Below are positions 15,535 through 23,822 of a stretch of DNA of 64,000 nucleotides, piece after piece. Location: contig JAADER010000033.1 of the NCBI GenBank assembly GCA_013153275.1, forward strand, positions 1 through 64,000. Reading direction: 5' to 3'. The notes below the pieces were generated by a model. That model was not told the DNA's origin and searched no databases. It saw nothing but the letters and a program-made list of their open reading frames with translations. Source of the DNA: Thermoproteota archaeon (GTDB lineage: Archaea; Thermoproteota; Thermoprotei; Thermoproteales; Thermocladiaceae). Within the stretch, counting starts at the first letter, position 1, and every line of letters begins with the position of its first letter. The translations under genes were made by a program, and so were the position numbers.

Positions 15535-17361
15535 GTGTGCGGCATAGTGGGAATAGCATGCTTAGAAATTGAAAATATAGGAAAGATGATCAGAAGATGC
15601 CTAGAACGACTAGAATATAGAGGATACGACTCAGCAGGAATAGCAGTGATAAAGAATGGGACGCTGATAGTTAGAAAAGGAAGAGGAAAGATAGCAGAGC
15701 TCAACAAGAGACTAAAGTTCGACGAGATCTACGGAAAAGTTGGAATAGGACACACCAGATGGGCCACTCACGGAAAGCCAAGCGACGAGAACGCGCACCC
15801 CCACACAGACTGTAGAGACATGATAGCGGTAGTACATAACGGAATAATTTCAAACTATCTCGAGCTTAGAGAGAAGCTAGAGAGTACCGGACACGTCTTC
15901 AGAAGCGAGACAGATACAGAGGTCATAGCTCACCTCGTCGAAGAGCATCTTCGACCGGGATCAGAGCCTCTAGATGCCTTCAGGATGGCCGTATCCGAGC
16001 TCTGCGGAACATATGCCATAGGGCTCATAACTGTTCTTGATCCCTCAAAAATATTTTTCGCGAGAATGACATCACCACTGATAATAGGGGTCGGAGAAGG
16101 TATGAACATGATAGCAAGTGACATACCTGCCGTACTAGAGTATACTAATAGAGTGATAGTTCTTAAAGATGGTGAAATAGGGTACATAACTCCGACAGAG
16201 ATCTACATAGAACGTGAAGGTAGACCTGTGAGCTGGAAGGAGAGAGTCAGAGTGATATCCTGGAGCGTCGACATGGCGAGCAAGGGAGGCTATCCTCACT
16301 TTATGTTGAAAGAGATACATGAGCAGCCCCTCGCACTGTCAAATACGTTGAGTGGTATAGAGATGGAGAACATTAGGAACATATGTTCTCTTCTAGCTAA
16401 GTCAGATAGAATATTTATAACAGGAGCGGGAACATCGTACCATGCAGGGCTCGTCTGTGATTACGTTCTCACAGAGCTCGCGGGAGCGGACGTCACAACG
16501 TTCATAGCGTCAGAGTACAGGAAATATATCAACGCGGTTGACGAGAGATCTGTCCTCATAGCGATATCTCAGTCGGGAGAGACTATAGACACGTTGATGG
16601 CTGTCAGAGCGTTCAAGGAGAGGGGGTGCAGAGTCATAGCTGTCTCGAACGTTGTTGATAGCACGATTCCTAGAGAGTCAGATATGGTTGTGTATACGCG
16701 TGCTGGACCTGAGATAGGTGTTGCTGCAACGAAGACGTTTACTACTCAGATAATGGTTCTAACGATAATGAGTCTGACTCTTGCGTACATGATTGAGAGA
16801 TTAAGGGAGGCTGAGTACCGTGAGCTTATCAGGCAGATCCGTGAGCTGCCGACGGTGACTGAGAGCATAATACGTATGCACGAGGCTAGATGTATGATAC
16901 TTGCACGATATATGAAGAACAGGGCAAACGCCTTCTACCTAGGCAGAGGACTCGGAGTCCCTATAGCCATGGAGGGTGCTCTAAAGCTGAAGGAGATAGC
17001 ATACATACATGCAGAGGCGTATCCAGCAGGCGAGAGCAAGCACGGACCAATAGCGCTAGTAGAGAGAGACTTCCCAGTGTTCTTCGTGGTCCTAGACGAC
17101 TACTATGTGGAAGCTATCGTAGGCAACGTGATGGAGATGCGGGCAAGAGATGCATACACTATAGCTCTTGCACCAAGAAAGTACATATACAAGTTTGCTA
17201 AACTCTGCGACTATGTGATAGATATGCCGAACATCGATTACAGGATTGCGCCGATACCATACATAGTCCCTCTACAGCTAGTCGCCTACTATACCTCGGT
17301 CATGAGGGGGCTGGATCCAGATAAGCCTAGAAATCTTGCAAAGACAGTAACGGTAGAGTAA
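15535..17361 (+). CDS. glmS: glutamine--fructose-6-phosphate aminotransferase (GlmS)
   Basis: GlmS makes glucosamine-6-phosphate from fructose-6-phosphate and glutamine, the entry to UDP-GlcNAc and glycan synthesis. The 608-residue length is standard. The protein starts MCGIVG with the N-terminal nucleophile Cys right after Met, which fixes the GTG start. The glutaminase half contains HTRWATHGKPS and HNGI; two SIS sugar-isomerase domains follow (ITGAGTSYHAGL and YLGRGLGVPIAMEGALKLKE with the ESKHGPIAL loop). It is followed after two bases by a GlmU-like gene, a direct pathway link. Confidence 0.97.
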   Translation: MCGIVGIACLEIENIGKMIRRCLERLEYRGYDSAGIAVIKNGTLIVRKGRGKIAELNKRLKFDEIYGKVGIGHTRWATHGKPSDENAHPHTDCRDMIAVVHNGIISNYLELREKLESTGHVFRSETDTEVIAHLVEEHLRPGSEPLDAFRMAVSELCGTYAIGLITVLDPSKIFFARMTSPLIIGVGEGMNMIASDIPAVLEYTNRVIVLKDGEIGYITPTEIYIEREGRPVSWKERVRVISWSVDMASKGGYPHFMLKEIHEQPLALSNTLSGIEMENIRNICSLLAKSDRIFITGAGTSYHAGLVCDYVLTELAGADVTTFIASEYRKYINAVDERSVLIAISQSGETIDTLMAVRAFKERGCRVIAVSNVVDSTIPRESDMVVYTRAGPEIGVAATKTFTTQIMVLTIMSLTLAYMIERLREAEYRELIRQIRELPTVTESIIRMHEARCMILARYMKNRANAFYLGRGLGVPIAMEGALKLKEIAYIHAEAYPAGESKHGPIALVERDFPVFFVVLDDYYVEAIVGNVMEMRARDAYTIALAPRKYIYKFAKLCDYVIDMPNIDYRIAPIPYIVPLQLVAYYTSVMRGLDPDKPRNLAKTVTVE

Positions 17362-17363
17362 TC

Positions 17364-18485
17364 ATGCAGCTCCGGGCTCTACTCATATATGAGGAACCTT
17401 CCATAGAGATGAAGAAGTTCACAGACTATCCTGTACCAACTGTGCTCGGGAAAGACATGATAAGGCACTACGTGGATCTTCTACGAGAGGAGTTCGATGT
17501 TGTGGATGTCTACATTTACACGAGAGCTCCCACACTAGAGCTGTCTGAGAACTTGGAGAACGTTCAAGTGCTAGATAAGGTCGACAACGTGCCCTCAGGA
17601 ACATACGTCATAATTCCATTAAACGTGTATATACCATCAGATGCGCTGAAGATACTAATAAACTATCATACCTCTACAGGCTCTGACATAACGGTCCTTG
17701 TCGCTCCCTGTGAGAACGCGCTCGGTTTCTTGACGTTCGACATCGACCCTGCAACAGGAAGAATAACTGGGATAACCACTATAAGGGAGGAGAGACCGGA
17801 CCTCGTGCTGACAGGTGTAGGCGTTGCAGAGAGCACGAAGCTTGCTGACATAGTCAACGCTGGATGGGAATGCCTTGGAGGGCTCATGGAGAAGGGTGCA
17901 AGAGTAGACAAGACGTACTGGTCTGGCGAGTGGTGTAGAGTAGAGACACCATGGGACCTTCTTGCGCTAGCCAGAGCGTCACTATTATCAGAGAAGGAGC
18001 CTGGCCTTTACATTCATCCAAAAGCAAAAATAAGCACTAGAGCGCTAATAGAGGCCAAGGAGGGGCCCGTCATAATAGACGAGAACGCATACATCGACCA
18101 CGACGTCCTAATACGAGGCCCAGTATATATTGGACGTGAAGTACAGGTAGGATACGGCTCCTTAATAAGAAACTACACAGTAATAGAGGAAGGATCGAGA
18201 ATAGGATCAAACGTAGACATAACAGAGAGCGTGATCCTCAGAGAATCAACGATCGGAAGAAGCTCATATATAAGTTGCTCAGTCATTGGAGAGAGAGTGA
18301 TACTCGAGCCTGGAGTAGTAACACGAAGTGTGTCAGGAGGATCGCAGAGAAGAGTTAAAGGAAGAGAGGTTGAAAAGAGAGGATCAATAATAGGGTCCGG
18401 GAGCAGGATAGGTACATATACCGTGCTGAGTCCTGGAAAGTTCGTGGAGAAGAATAGCCTGATAGAGCCACTATCAAAGCTATGA
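17364..18485 (+). CDS. GlmU-like protein with degenerate nucleotidyltransferase domain and left-handed beta-helix acyltransferase domain
   Basis: The 373-residue protein follows glmS by two bases. The C-terminal half (about residues 220-370) has hexapeptide repeats (YIDHDVLIRGPVYIGREVQVG, STIGRSSYISCSVIGE) as in the acetyltransferase half of GlmU. The N-terminal half has the fold length of a sugar-phosphate nucleotidyltransferase, but the glycine-rich GxGTRxRP loop is missing: the protein opens MQLRALLIYEEPSIEMKKFTDYPVPTV. This half is therefore probably inactive or altered. The likely role is acetylation of glucosamine-1-phosphate, with uridylylation done by another protein; that is inference. 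Confidence 0.75.
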   Translation: MQLRALLIYEEPSIEMKKFTDYPVPTVLGKDMIRHYVDLLREEFDVVDVYIYTRAPTLELSENLENVQVLDKVDNVPSGTYVIIPLNVYIPSDALKILINYHTSTGSDITVLVAPCENALGFLTFDIDPATGRITGITTIREERPDLVLTGVGVAESTKLADIVNAGWECLGGLMEKGARVDKTYWSGEWCRVETPWDLLALARASLLSEKEPGLYIHPKAKISTRALIEAKEGPVIIDENAYIDHDVLIRGPVYIGREVQVGYGSLIRNYTVIEEGSRIGSNVDITESVILRESTIGRSSYISCSVIGERVILEPGVVTRSVSGGSQRRVKGREVEKRGSIIGSGSRIGTYTVLSPGKFVEKNSLIEPLSKL

Positions 18486-19387
18486 TAGAGCTACACGTAT
18501 CGTCACGTGTAGATGACGCTCTACGGGACTTAGAGATACCTCGTAGAGTAGAGGCAAGGACGTTAGAAGACTATATAATACTGCGAAAACTGAGACAGGT
18601 AAATATTGATGTGGTGTATAGTCCACATACGGAGCTTGAAAAGCAGATACTGAGATATCTCGAGTTAAAAGATGAGAAGAGATCCTCAGATGAGTATAGG
18701 AAACTGAAAAACCTGATAAGAAGCGAAGCAAACACGGTTCTCAAGCTCATGTTGAGAGAGCTCGACTGGAAGAGAGCATATAAGACAATTATCGACATGG
18801 CCAACATATATATACGAGACCTCTCATATCTATGGATACTATCCCAGTACCACATTCACTCCCTATCCAGAGCTGTGATGAATAGGATAGTTGAGAGAAC
18901 ATTATCAAACTACGAGAAGATTCTACTACTCTCTATCATCCTTTTTTCAATAGCTAACCTGGAGATAATTGATAGGAAATTTATATCAATTAAGGTACAC
19001 GATGTGTTCTACTACTTCAAGTGGCTTCTTCTATTGATTAATAATATTCCTGTTGTAATTTTCAGGAGCTGTGATCGCATATACACGCTGTCTCCGGTTT
19101 ATGTCGTATCTGACCAGGCGAGGATGACGATAGATTCTGAATATAGGATTGACAGAGTGGACGAGCATGTGATGATAATACATGCGAGAGGCTACAGAAC
19201 CCTCATATGCTTGACCACCCACAGAGATAACCTATCCCTCAGATTATCCTATGATAAGATAGTTATAAAGTGCGAAGATAGCGATTTTGAAGATAGCAAA
19301 GGCTCCATGAAGATCATAGTTCCTCCAGACTCCTCATGTATTGTTAAAGGTTCCTTCGAAATAGACGAGCTCGATCATCTTTGTTAA
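18482..19387 (+). CDS. hypothetical protein in the glmS operon
   Basis: A 301-residue protein starting within the stop of the GlmU-like gene (ATGA). The N-terminal 130 residues are helical and charged; about residues 140-190 include hydrophobic stretches (ILLLSIILFSIANLEII and WLLLLINNIPVVIF) that could be buried or membrane-associated; the C-terminal 110 residues look beta-rich. No family recognised. Its coupling to glmS and the GlmU-like gene suggests a role with amino-sugar or glycan synthesis, but the sequence itself does not show one. Confidence 0.65.
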   Translation: MIELHVSSRVDDALRDLEIPRRVEARTLEDYIILRKLRQVNIDVVYSPHTELEKQILRYLELKDEKRSSDEYRKLKNLIRSEANTVLKLMLRELDWKRAYKTIIDMANIYIRDLSYLWILSQYHIHSLSRAVMNRIVERTLSNYEKILLLSIILFSIANLEIIDRKFISIKVHDVFYYFKWLLLLINNIPVVIFRSCDRIYTLSPVYVVSDQARMTIDSEYRIDRVDEHVMIIHARGYRTLICLTTHRDNLSLRLSYDKIVIKCEDSDFEDSKGSMKIIVPPDSSCIVKGSFEIDELDHLC

Positions 19388-20120
19388 GTACTATCCTTAA
19401 TATGTGTCTCCTATATACCAGCTCTCTGATTAGTAGATCATCTATAAGTCTACCTATATCTATATTTGAAAGGTAATCCTTATAATATTCTAAGTATCTC
19501 CATAATATGGCTTTATATACCAATTTTGATGCTAAATTCCCTACTGTAGTAGCAACTCCACATGTAAGAAACCCATCGTCCTTTAGCGGAGCGCCAACAG
19601 TCACTGTGTCCGTTACAGTACCGGTAGGCCTGCTCTCGCAGGATAGCAACGTGTCCGCGATGGCTGCTGTCTTTGCCTCTGTTACTGTCCTGTATAGGTC
19701 TACAAGTGCCTGAGGAGCGAGTTCTGCATCTGTTAGCACTATTATGTTTATTGTTCCTTTAAGTGGCGTATAAACGTATTTCCTCTCTATACATGCTACA
19801 GGACTGAACCCAATCGTCGATATTAGAGAAACTCTATATCCTTCTTTCGTTCTATCCTCTATCTTTACTCTCTCTTCAACTTCAACCGCTGTTAGCAGTA
19901 CTATATAGTCCTCTCTACCTATCTCATCCAGAACGTTTTTTAGACACCATTCACGCACATTGTCTACATGAAAGTCTGGATCTACTGTTCTTATGATTAT
20001 TCCTCTCCTTTTAACTAGTCCTCCGAACATTCCTGATGATAGGTATGTTAAGTCTATCGACGGCTCTATAAGTAGAGTCTTTCTATCTATAAGTGTCTCC
20101 CTTATGAATTCTTCCGGCAC
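19344..20120 (-). CDS. cbiZ: adenosylcobinamide amidohydrolase (CbiZ)
   Basis: CbiZ removes the aminopropanol chain from adenosylcobinamide so archaea can salvage corrinoids. The 258-residue protein has the family block VDLYRTVTEAKTAAIADTL followed by RPTGTVTDTVTVGAP (family TATEAK...TGTGTDA), and an N-terminal SSGMFGGLVKR segment. The start is GTG at 20120. It overlaps the convergent hypothetical gene by 44 bp and is divergent from argG. It indicates a B12-dependent metabolism. The central TGTGTDA motif is changed to TGTVTDT, so it may be a divergent member. Confidence 0.78.
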   Translation of the reverse strand: MPEEFIRETLIDRKTLLIEPSIDLTYLSSGMFGGLVKRRGIIIRTVDPDFHVDNVREWCLKNVLDEIGREDYIVLLTAVEVEERVKIEDRTKEGYRVSLISTIGFSPVACIERKYVYTPLKGTINIIVLTDAELAPQALVDLYRTVTEAKTAAIADTLLSCESRPTGTVTDTVTVGAPLKDDGFLTCGVATTVGNLASKLVYKAILWRYLEYYKDYLSNIDIGRLIDDLLIRELVYRRHILRIVLNKDDRARLFRRNL

Positions 20121-20187
20121 TCTGCTAGCTTCATGAGATTATGCTTAAAAATTTAGTCTGATACATAGAGGCGTAGGTGGTCATTAT

Positions 20188-21390
20188 ACGAGCAAGATCT
20201 CTAGAATAGTACTTGCATACTCAGGAGGTCTCGATACATCAGTATGTATAAGGTGGCTCGTTGAAAAGTACAACTGTGAGGTCATAACTGTCACGGTAGA
20301 TGTCGGTCAGGAGGATGATTTCAGAGAGATAGAGGAACGTGCATATAAGATCGGTGCCGTTAGACACTATACCATAGATGCTAAGAACGAGTTTGTAGAG
20401 AGCTATATTGCTCAAGCAATAAAGGCTAACGCATTCTACGAGGGCAAGTATCCTCTTGGAACTGCCCTAGCAAGACCTCTGATAGCTGAGAAGGTCGTGG
20501 AGATAGCGAAGAGGGAGGGTGCAGATGCTATAGCTCATGGATGTACATCGAAGGGGAATGACCAGATAAGGTTTGAGGCTGTTATAAGGGCTCTCGCTCC
20601 AGATATAAAGATTCTCGCACCTGTGAGATCGTGGAACATGACTAGGGCGGAGGAGATAGAGTATGCTAAGAGCAGAGGTATACCTGTACCTGAGAAGCAT
20701 AAGAGGTTCAGCATAGACTCTAACCTATGGTCAAGAAGCATAGAGGGACCTGAGCTTGACGATCCTATGAACCCGGTTCCAGAAGACGCTCTAGAGTGGG
20801 TTACGCCGCCAGAGAAGGCTCCAGATAAGCCTGTCATAGTGGAGCTCGAGTTCAGGAACGGGCTTCCAGTAGCTGTCAACGGGGAGAAGGTTCCCCTCAT
20901 AGATATTGTGAGAATGTTAAACAAGATTGCTGGAGGCTGTGGCGTGGGGCTGATAGATCATATAGAGAACAGGACTGTAGGCTTCAAGAGTAGAGAGGTC
21001 TATGAGGCTCCTGCAGCTGTTACGATACTGGAAGCTCATAGAGAGCTTGAGAAGATAGTATATACACCGCATGAATGGCGTTTCAAGAACATTGTAGACC
21101 AGACATGGAGCGACCTCGTGTACTCAGGTCTCTGGCTTGAACCTCTACGTATAGAGTTATCGAAGCTTGTGGACGAGATGAACAGATGGATAAGCGGAGT
21201 AGTCAAGCTCAAGCTATATAAGGGAGGCATCGTACCATTAGGAAGATGGAGCGAGTACGCAAGCTACGATAAGGAGCTTGCAGACTACGTGAAAGGATGG
21301 TACCCGACAGATGAGGAGGCCCGTGGCTTCATAATGATGCATACACAGCACTCAACTACCGCATATTTAAGAAGGTACTTAAAGAGATGA
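20188..21390 (+). CDS. argG: argininosuccinate synthase (no standard start codon)
   Basis: ArgG joins citrulline and aspartate with ATP in arginine synthesis. The frame from 20149 (after a TAA) reads through IVLAYSGGLDTSVCIRW, the ATP-pyrophosphatase signature, then VDVGQ, GTALARPLIA and GCTSKGNDQIRFE, and ends at 21390. Between 20149 and the conserved motif there is no ATG, GTG or TTG in frame; the first ATG is at 20497, far inside. I place the start at ACG 20188 because GGTGG at 20176-20180 is a plausible ribosome-binding site and gives about 400 residues, the family length. CTG 20158 is the alternative, and a base error near 20185 is also possible. Confidence 0.85.
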   Translation, partial: TSKISRIVLAYSGGLDTSVCIRWLVEKYNCEVITVTVDVGQEDDFREIEERAYKIGAVRHYTIDAKNEFVESYIAQAIKANAFYEGKYPLGTALARPLIAEKVVEIAKREGADAIAHGCTSKGNDQIRFEAVIRALAPDIKILAPVRSWNMTRAEEIEYAKSRGIPVPEKHKRFSIDSNLWSRSIEGPELDDPMNPVPEDALEWVTPPEKAPDKPVIVELEFRNGLPVAVNGEKVPLIDIVRMLNKIAGGCGVGLIDHIENRTVGFKSREVYEAPAAVTILEAHRELEKIVYTPHEWRFKNIVDQTWSDLVYSGLWLEPLRIELSKLVDEMNRWISGVVKLKLYKGGIVPLGRWSEYASYDKELADYVKGWYPTDEEARGFIMMHTQHSTTAYLRRYLKR

Positions 21391-21422
21391 TGAGCAACGG
21401 CCGTTCAGAGAGGTGAAGAAGC

Positions 21423-22295
21423 TTGCTACTATCTGAGATCGAGCTTAAACAAGCTGTGAAGAAGCTCATATTTGATGTTCAAACATCCCTTCCAGATGAT
21501 GTATATAGGTGTTTACTAGATATTAGAAGTAGCTACAAGCTCTCAGAGATAGGAGAGAGGATCCTCGACTGCATGATAGAGAACGTGAGGCTAGCCAAGG
21601 AGCTTGGAAGGCCAATATGTCAGGACACGGGAACACACATATTTATACTCAGAGGATCTAATATACCACTGAGCGAGAAGCTCCTGAAAATCCTCAGAGA
21701 AGCTGTCGCAGAGGCAACACTAGAGATTCCTCTGAGGCCAAATGCTGTGGATCCAGTAACAAATAAGAACACTGGTACAGGAGTAGGTAGAGGCATACCT
21801 GACATAGAGTTCGAGATCTGCGAGGATCATACAGACCTGGAGATACATTACATACCGAAAGGAGGAGGGTGCGAGCTACCTTGTAGAGCATTCACGGTTC
21901 CCCCAAGCATGGGATTCGAATCTCTAAAACGAGCTGTGATAGGCATAGTTAGATCACTTGGAAGATACTCCTGTCCACCCCTAGTAGTGGGAGTAGGAAT
22001 CGGAGCTACGGTGCATGCGGCTGTTAGAAATGCCCTGAAAGCACTCTACCTAAGAAAGATTGGTGAACGATCACCAGAGGAAAAGATTGCAAAGCTAGAG
22101 GAAGAGCTACTCCACAAGTGTAACCAGCTAGATGTTGGCATCCAAGGAATAGGAGAAGGACCTACAGTCCTAGACGTACATATCGAACACACGTGCAGAC
22201 ATCCAGCAACATTCTCCATCTCTATTCTCACATCATGCTGGGTCCTCAGAAGAGGAGCTCTCAAACTGACAAGCAGTACCAGAGCATCAAGTTAA
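21423..22295 (+). CDS. fumarate hydratase class I (FumA/TtdA-type), alpha subunit
   Basis: The iron-sulphur fumarase interconverts fumarate and malate. This 290-residue chain corresponds to the N-terminal (alpha) part of two-subunit enzymes. Visible motifs are RPICQDTGTHIF, NTGTGVGRGIPDIEFE, IPKGGGCELPC (family KGGGSE, here Cys), GIGATVHAAVRNAL and TSCWVLRRG near the end; the Cys residues in the first and last blocks are probable 4Fe-4S ligands. The start is TTG at 21423 with GAGGTGA at 21412-21418. The beta subunit is not next to it and must be elsewhere. It follows argG by 32 bp; fumarate is a product downstream of ArgG, so cotranscription would make sense. Confidence 0.88.
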   Translation: MLLSEIELKQAVKKLIFDVQTSLPDDVYRCLLDIRSSYKLSEIGERILDCMIENVRLAKELGRPICQDTGTHIFILRGSNIPLSEKLLKILREAVAEATLEIPLRPNAVDPVTNKNTGTGVGRGIPDIEFEICEDHTDLEIHYIPKGGGCELPCRAFTVPPSMGFESLKRAVIGIVRSLGRYSCPPLVVGVGIGATVHAAVRNALKALYLRKIGERSPEEKIAKLEEELLHKCNQLDVGIQGIGEGPTVLDVHIEHTCRHPATFSISILTSCWVLRRGALKLTSSTRASS

Positions 22296-22326
22296 TGCTA
22301 CTTACCTCAACGTAGAGAGTTTTTGT

Positions 22327-22352
22327 AGAGTGAGAAAATTATACACTCTTTT
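22327..22352 (+). terminator. possible terminator hairpin after the fumarase gene
   Basis: AGAGTG at 22327-22332 can pair with CACTCT at 22344-22349, leaving an 11-base loop, and is followed by TTTTC. Archaeal termination relies mainly on T-runs, so the T tract may matter more than the stem. Confidence 0.3.
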
Positions 22353-22387
22353 CAATTCTATTAATAGTCTCAGCAGCATAGATAGAT

Positions 22388-23062
22388 ATGAGAGTCAACA
22401 TAGATCACTTGAGAAGCTTTCTTGAGGACAACTATCTGAAAGAGGAGTTCAAAAGATGGTATAGAAAGTATAGACTAGTGATAACAGACCTCGTACTAGT
22501 ACGTAGATTATCAACATTTATCAGAGAGGAGCTAGAAGAATTGAAAAAGAGGAGCATCGAGATAAACGAGAATGTAAAGACAGTGATAGCAGAATCTTGG
22601 ACAAAAGCTATTAATGACCTTGAAATAGATAGATACAGTATAATCCGTGGAGAATTGAATGGATTAAACAGCGACGTCCTTGACATAATATTGAAGATAT
22701 TCCCAAATGTAAGACACTACTCCAGAAAGCCCTTCACAACAACGGTCACAGCTAGGGCGAAAAGAAGACGCGTGCACGATATTGCGAAGTTATCTAAATT
22801 TTTTAAAGAAATTAGGAGGAACATATCGTTAAGCTCGGTATTTCTATGTATACTATTTATTGTAACTCTCGCTAGTCTAATAGTACTGACGATCAAAAAT
22901 ATTGAGATACAGAACAAGTTGAGTCACGTTAACAGTACAAGCCCGAACTATACTAAGCCGAGAGAGAACATTACAGAAGAACATAGAACAAACATGAGTA
23001 GATCATTATCTCTGGAGCAGTCACGTAGACTACCTACTTTAGGTCTTCAACAAATTCCCTAA
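22388..23062 (+). CDS. hypothetical membrane-anchored protein
   Basis: A 224-residue protein with a charged helical N-terminal domain (residues 1-135), one clear membrane helix (about 147-170, SVFLCILFIVTLASLIVLTI) and a polar Ser/Asn/Thr-rich tail (residues 175-224) rich in potential N-glycosylation sites. It is probably a bitopic protein with its large domain inside the cell. CTATTAATA at 22358-22366 could be the TATA box of a leaderless mRNA. The end overlaps convergent aroD by 29 bp. No family recognised. Confidence 0.6.
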   Translation: MRVNIDHLRSFLEDNYLKEEFKRWYRKYRLVITDLVLVRRLSTFIREELEELKKRSIEINENVKTVIAESWTKAINDLEIDRYSIIRGELNGLNSDVLDIILKIFPNVRHYSRKPFTTTVTARAKRRRVHDIAKLSKFFKEIRRNISLSSVFLCILFIVTLASLIVLTIKNIEIQNKLSHVNSTSPNYTKPRENITEEHRTNMSRSLSLEQSRRLPTLGLQQIP

Positions 23063-23783
23063 ACTTGTTACATAGACCGAGCTGTATCTGTCCCGGTGCT
23101 GTTCCCTCGTCTAATGAGCAGAACATGAGTTTAGATCCCAACAGTGGTGGAACAAGTCTAAAAACTCTATTATTGCTCATTGGAAACACTGCTATATATG
23201 GTCTCTCCTTTCGTGGGGCTATCTTCAGAAGATCAAGAAGATCTTTCTCTGACGATACTATAGACGCAATCTTCACGAGATCGACTCCTGGAACTCTCAG
23301 CGCCTCGTTTAAGGTTATCGTGAGCTCTCTTTCTGTAGGTCTTTCATAGAAATAGTGTTTAGATATTATTAGTCCTGAAAATGAGAGGTTTCTGAGCGAG
23401 TTTATATATTTTTTATAGAACTCAAGCTCTATATCTACGTAAGTATCATCGATATTCTGTAACATTGATAGGGTCTCAATTTTCAGCAGAGGTGGAGTCT
23501 CTCTGAATCCTCCTTCAGACTTCTCGCGGATTGTTATTATCTTGGGTCCAGGGAACTCGCTGACTATCCTCTTCACAGCCTCTAGATACTCGTCTGTCTC
23601 TATTGTTGTCAGGTAATCAAGCCTGAACTCGACAATATCTGCACCCTCTCCTACTGCTCTCTCTGCCTTTTCCAAGGCCATATCTACATTTCTGACAGGT
23701 ATAGGACATGCTATTACGAAGTCCCTTGAAGATAATAGCTCTGCAAGTCTCACAGTTAGTAATCTTTTTCTATGCTTTTTCAA
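23034..23783 (-). CDS. aroD: type I 3-dehydroquinate dehydratase
   Basis: AroD converts 3-dehydroquinate to 3-dehydroshikimate through a Schiff base. The 249-residue protein shows GADIVEFRLDYL, the active-site His region LIISKHYF and the Schiff-base Lys in DLVKIASIV, then FPMSNNRVFRLVPPLLGSKLMFCSL (family MG..G..SR). It lies 39 bp after aroA on the same strand, a small shikimate unit. Other aro genes are not in the window. Confidence 0.93.
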   Translation of the reverse strand: MKKHRKRLLTVRLAELLSSRDFVIACPIPVRNVDMALEKAERAVGEGADIVEFRLDYLTTIETDEYLEAVKRIVSEFPGPKIITIREKSEGGFRETPPLLKIETLSMLQNIDDTYVDIELEFYKKYINSLRNLSFSGLIISKHYFYERPTERELTITLNEALRVPGVDLVKIASIVSSEKDLLDLLKIAPRKERPYIAVFPMSNNRVFRLVPPLLGSKLMFCSLDEGTAPGQIQLGLCNKFREFVEDLK

Positions 23784-23822
23784 AGTATTTAAGATGTAAT
23801 TGTTGCAGTGTCAATGAAACAT

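Noticed and set aside
15443-15547. 34-codon open frame just upstream of and overlapping the glmS start
   Set aside because: The glmS TATA box lies inside it, so it would not be on the glmS transcript; no sign that it is translated.
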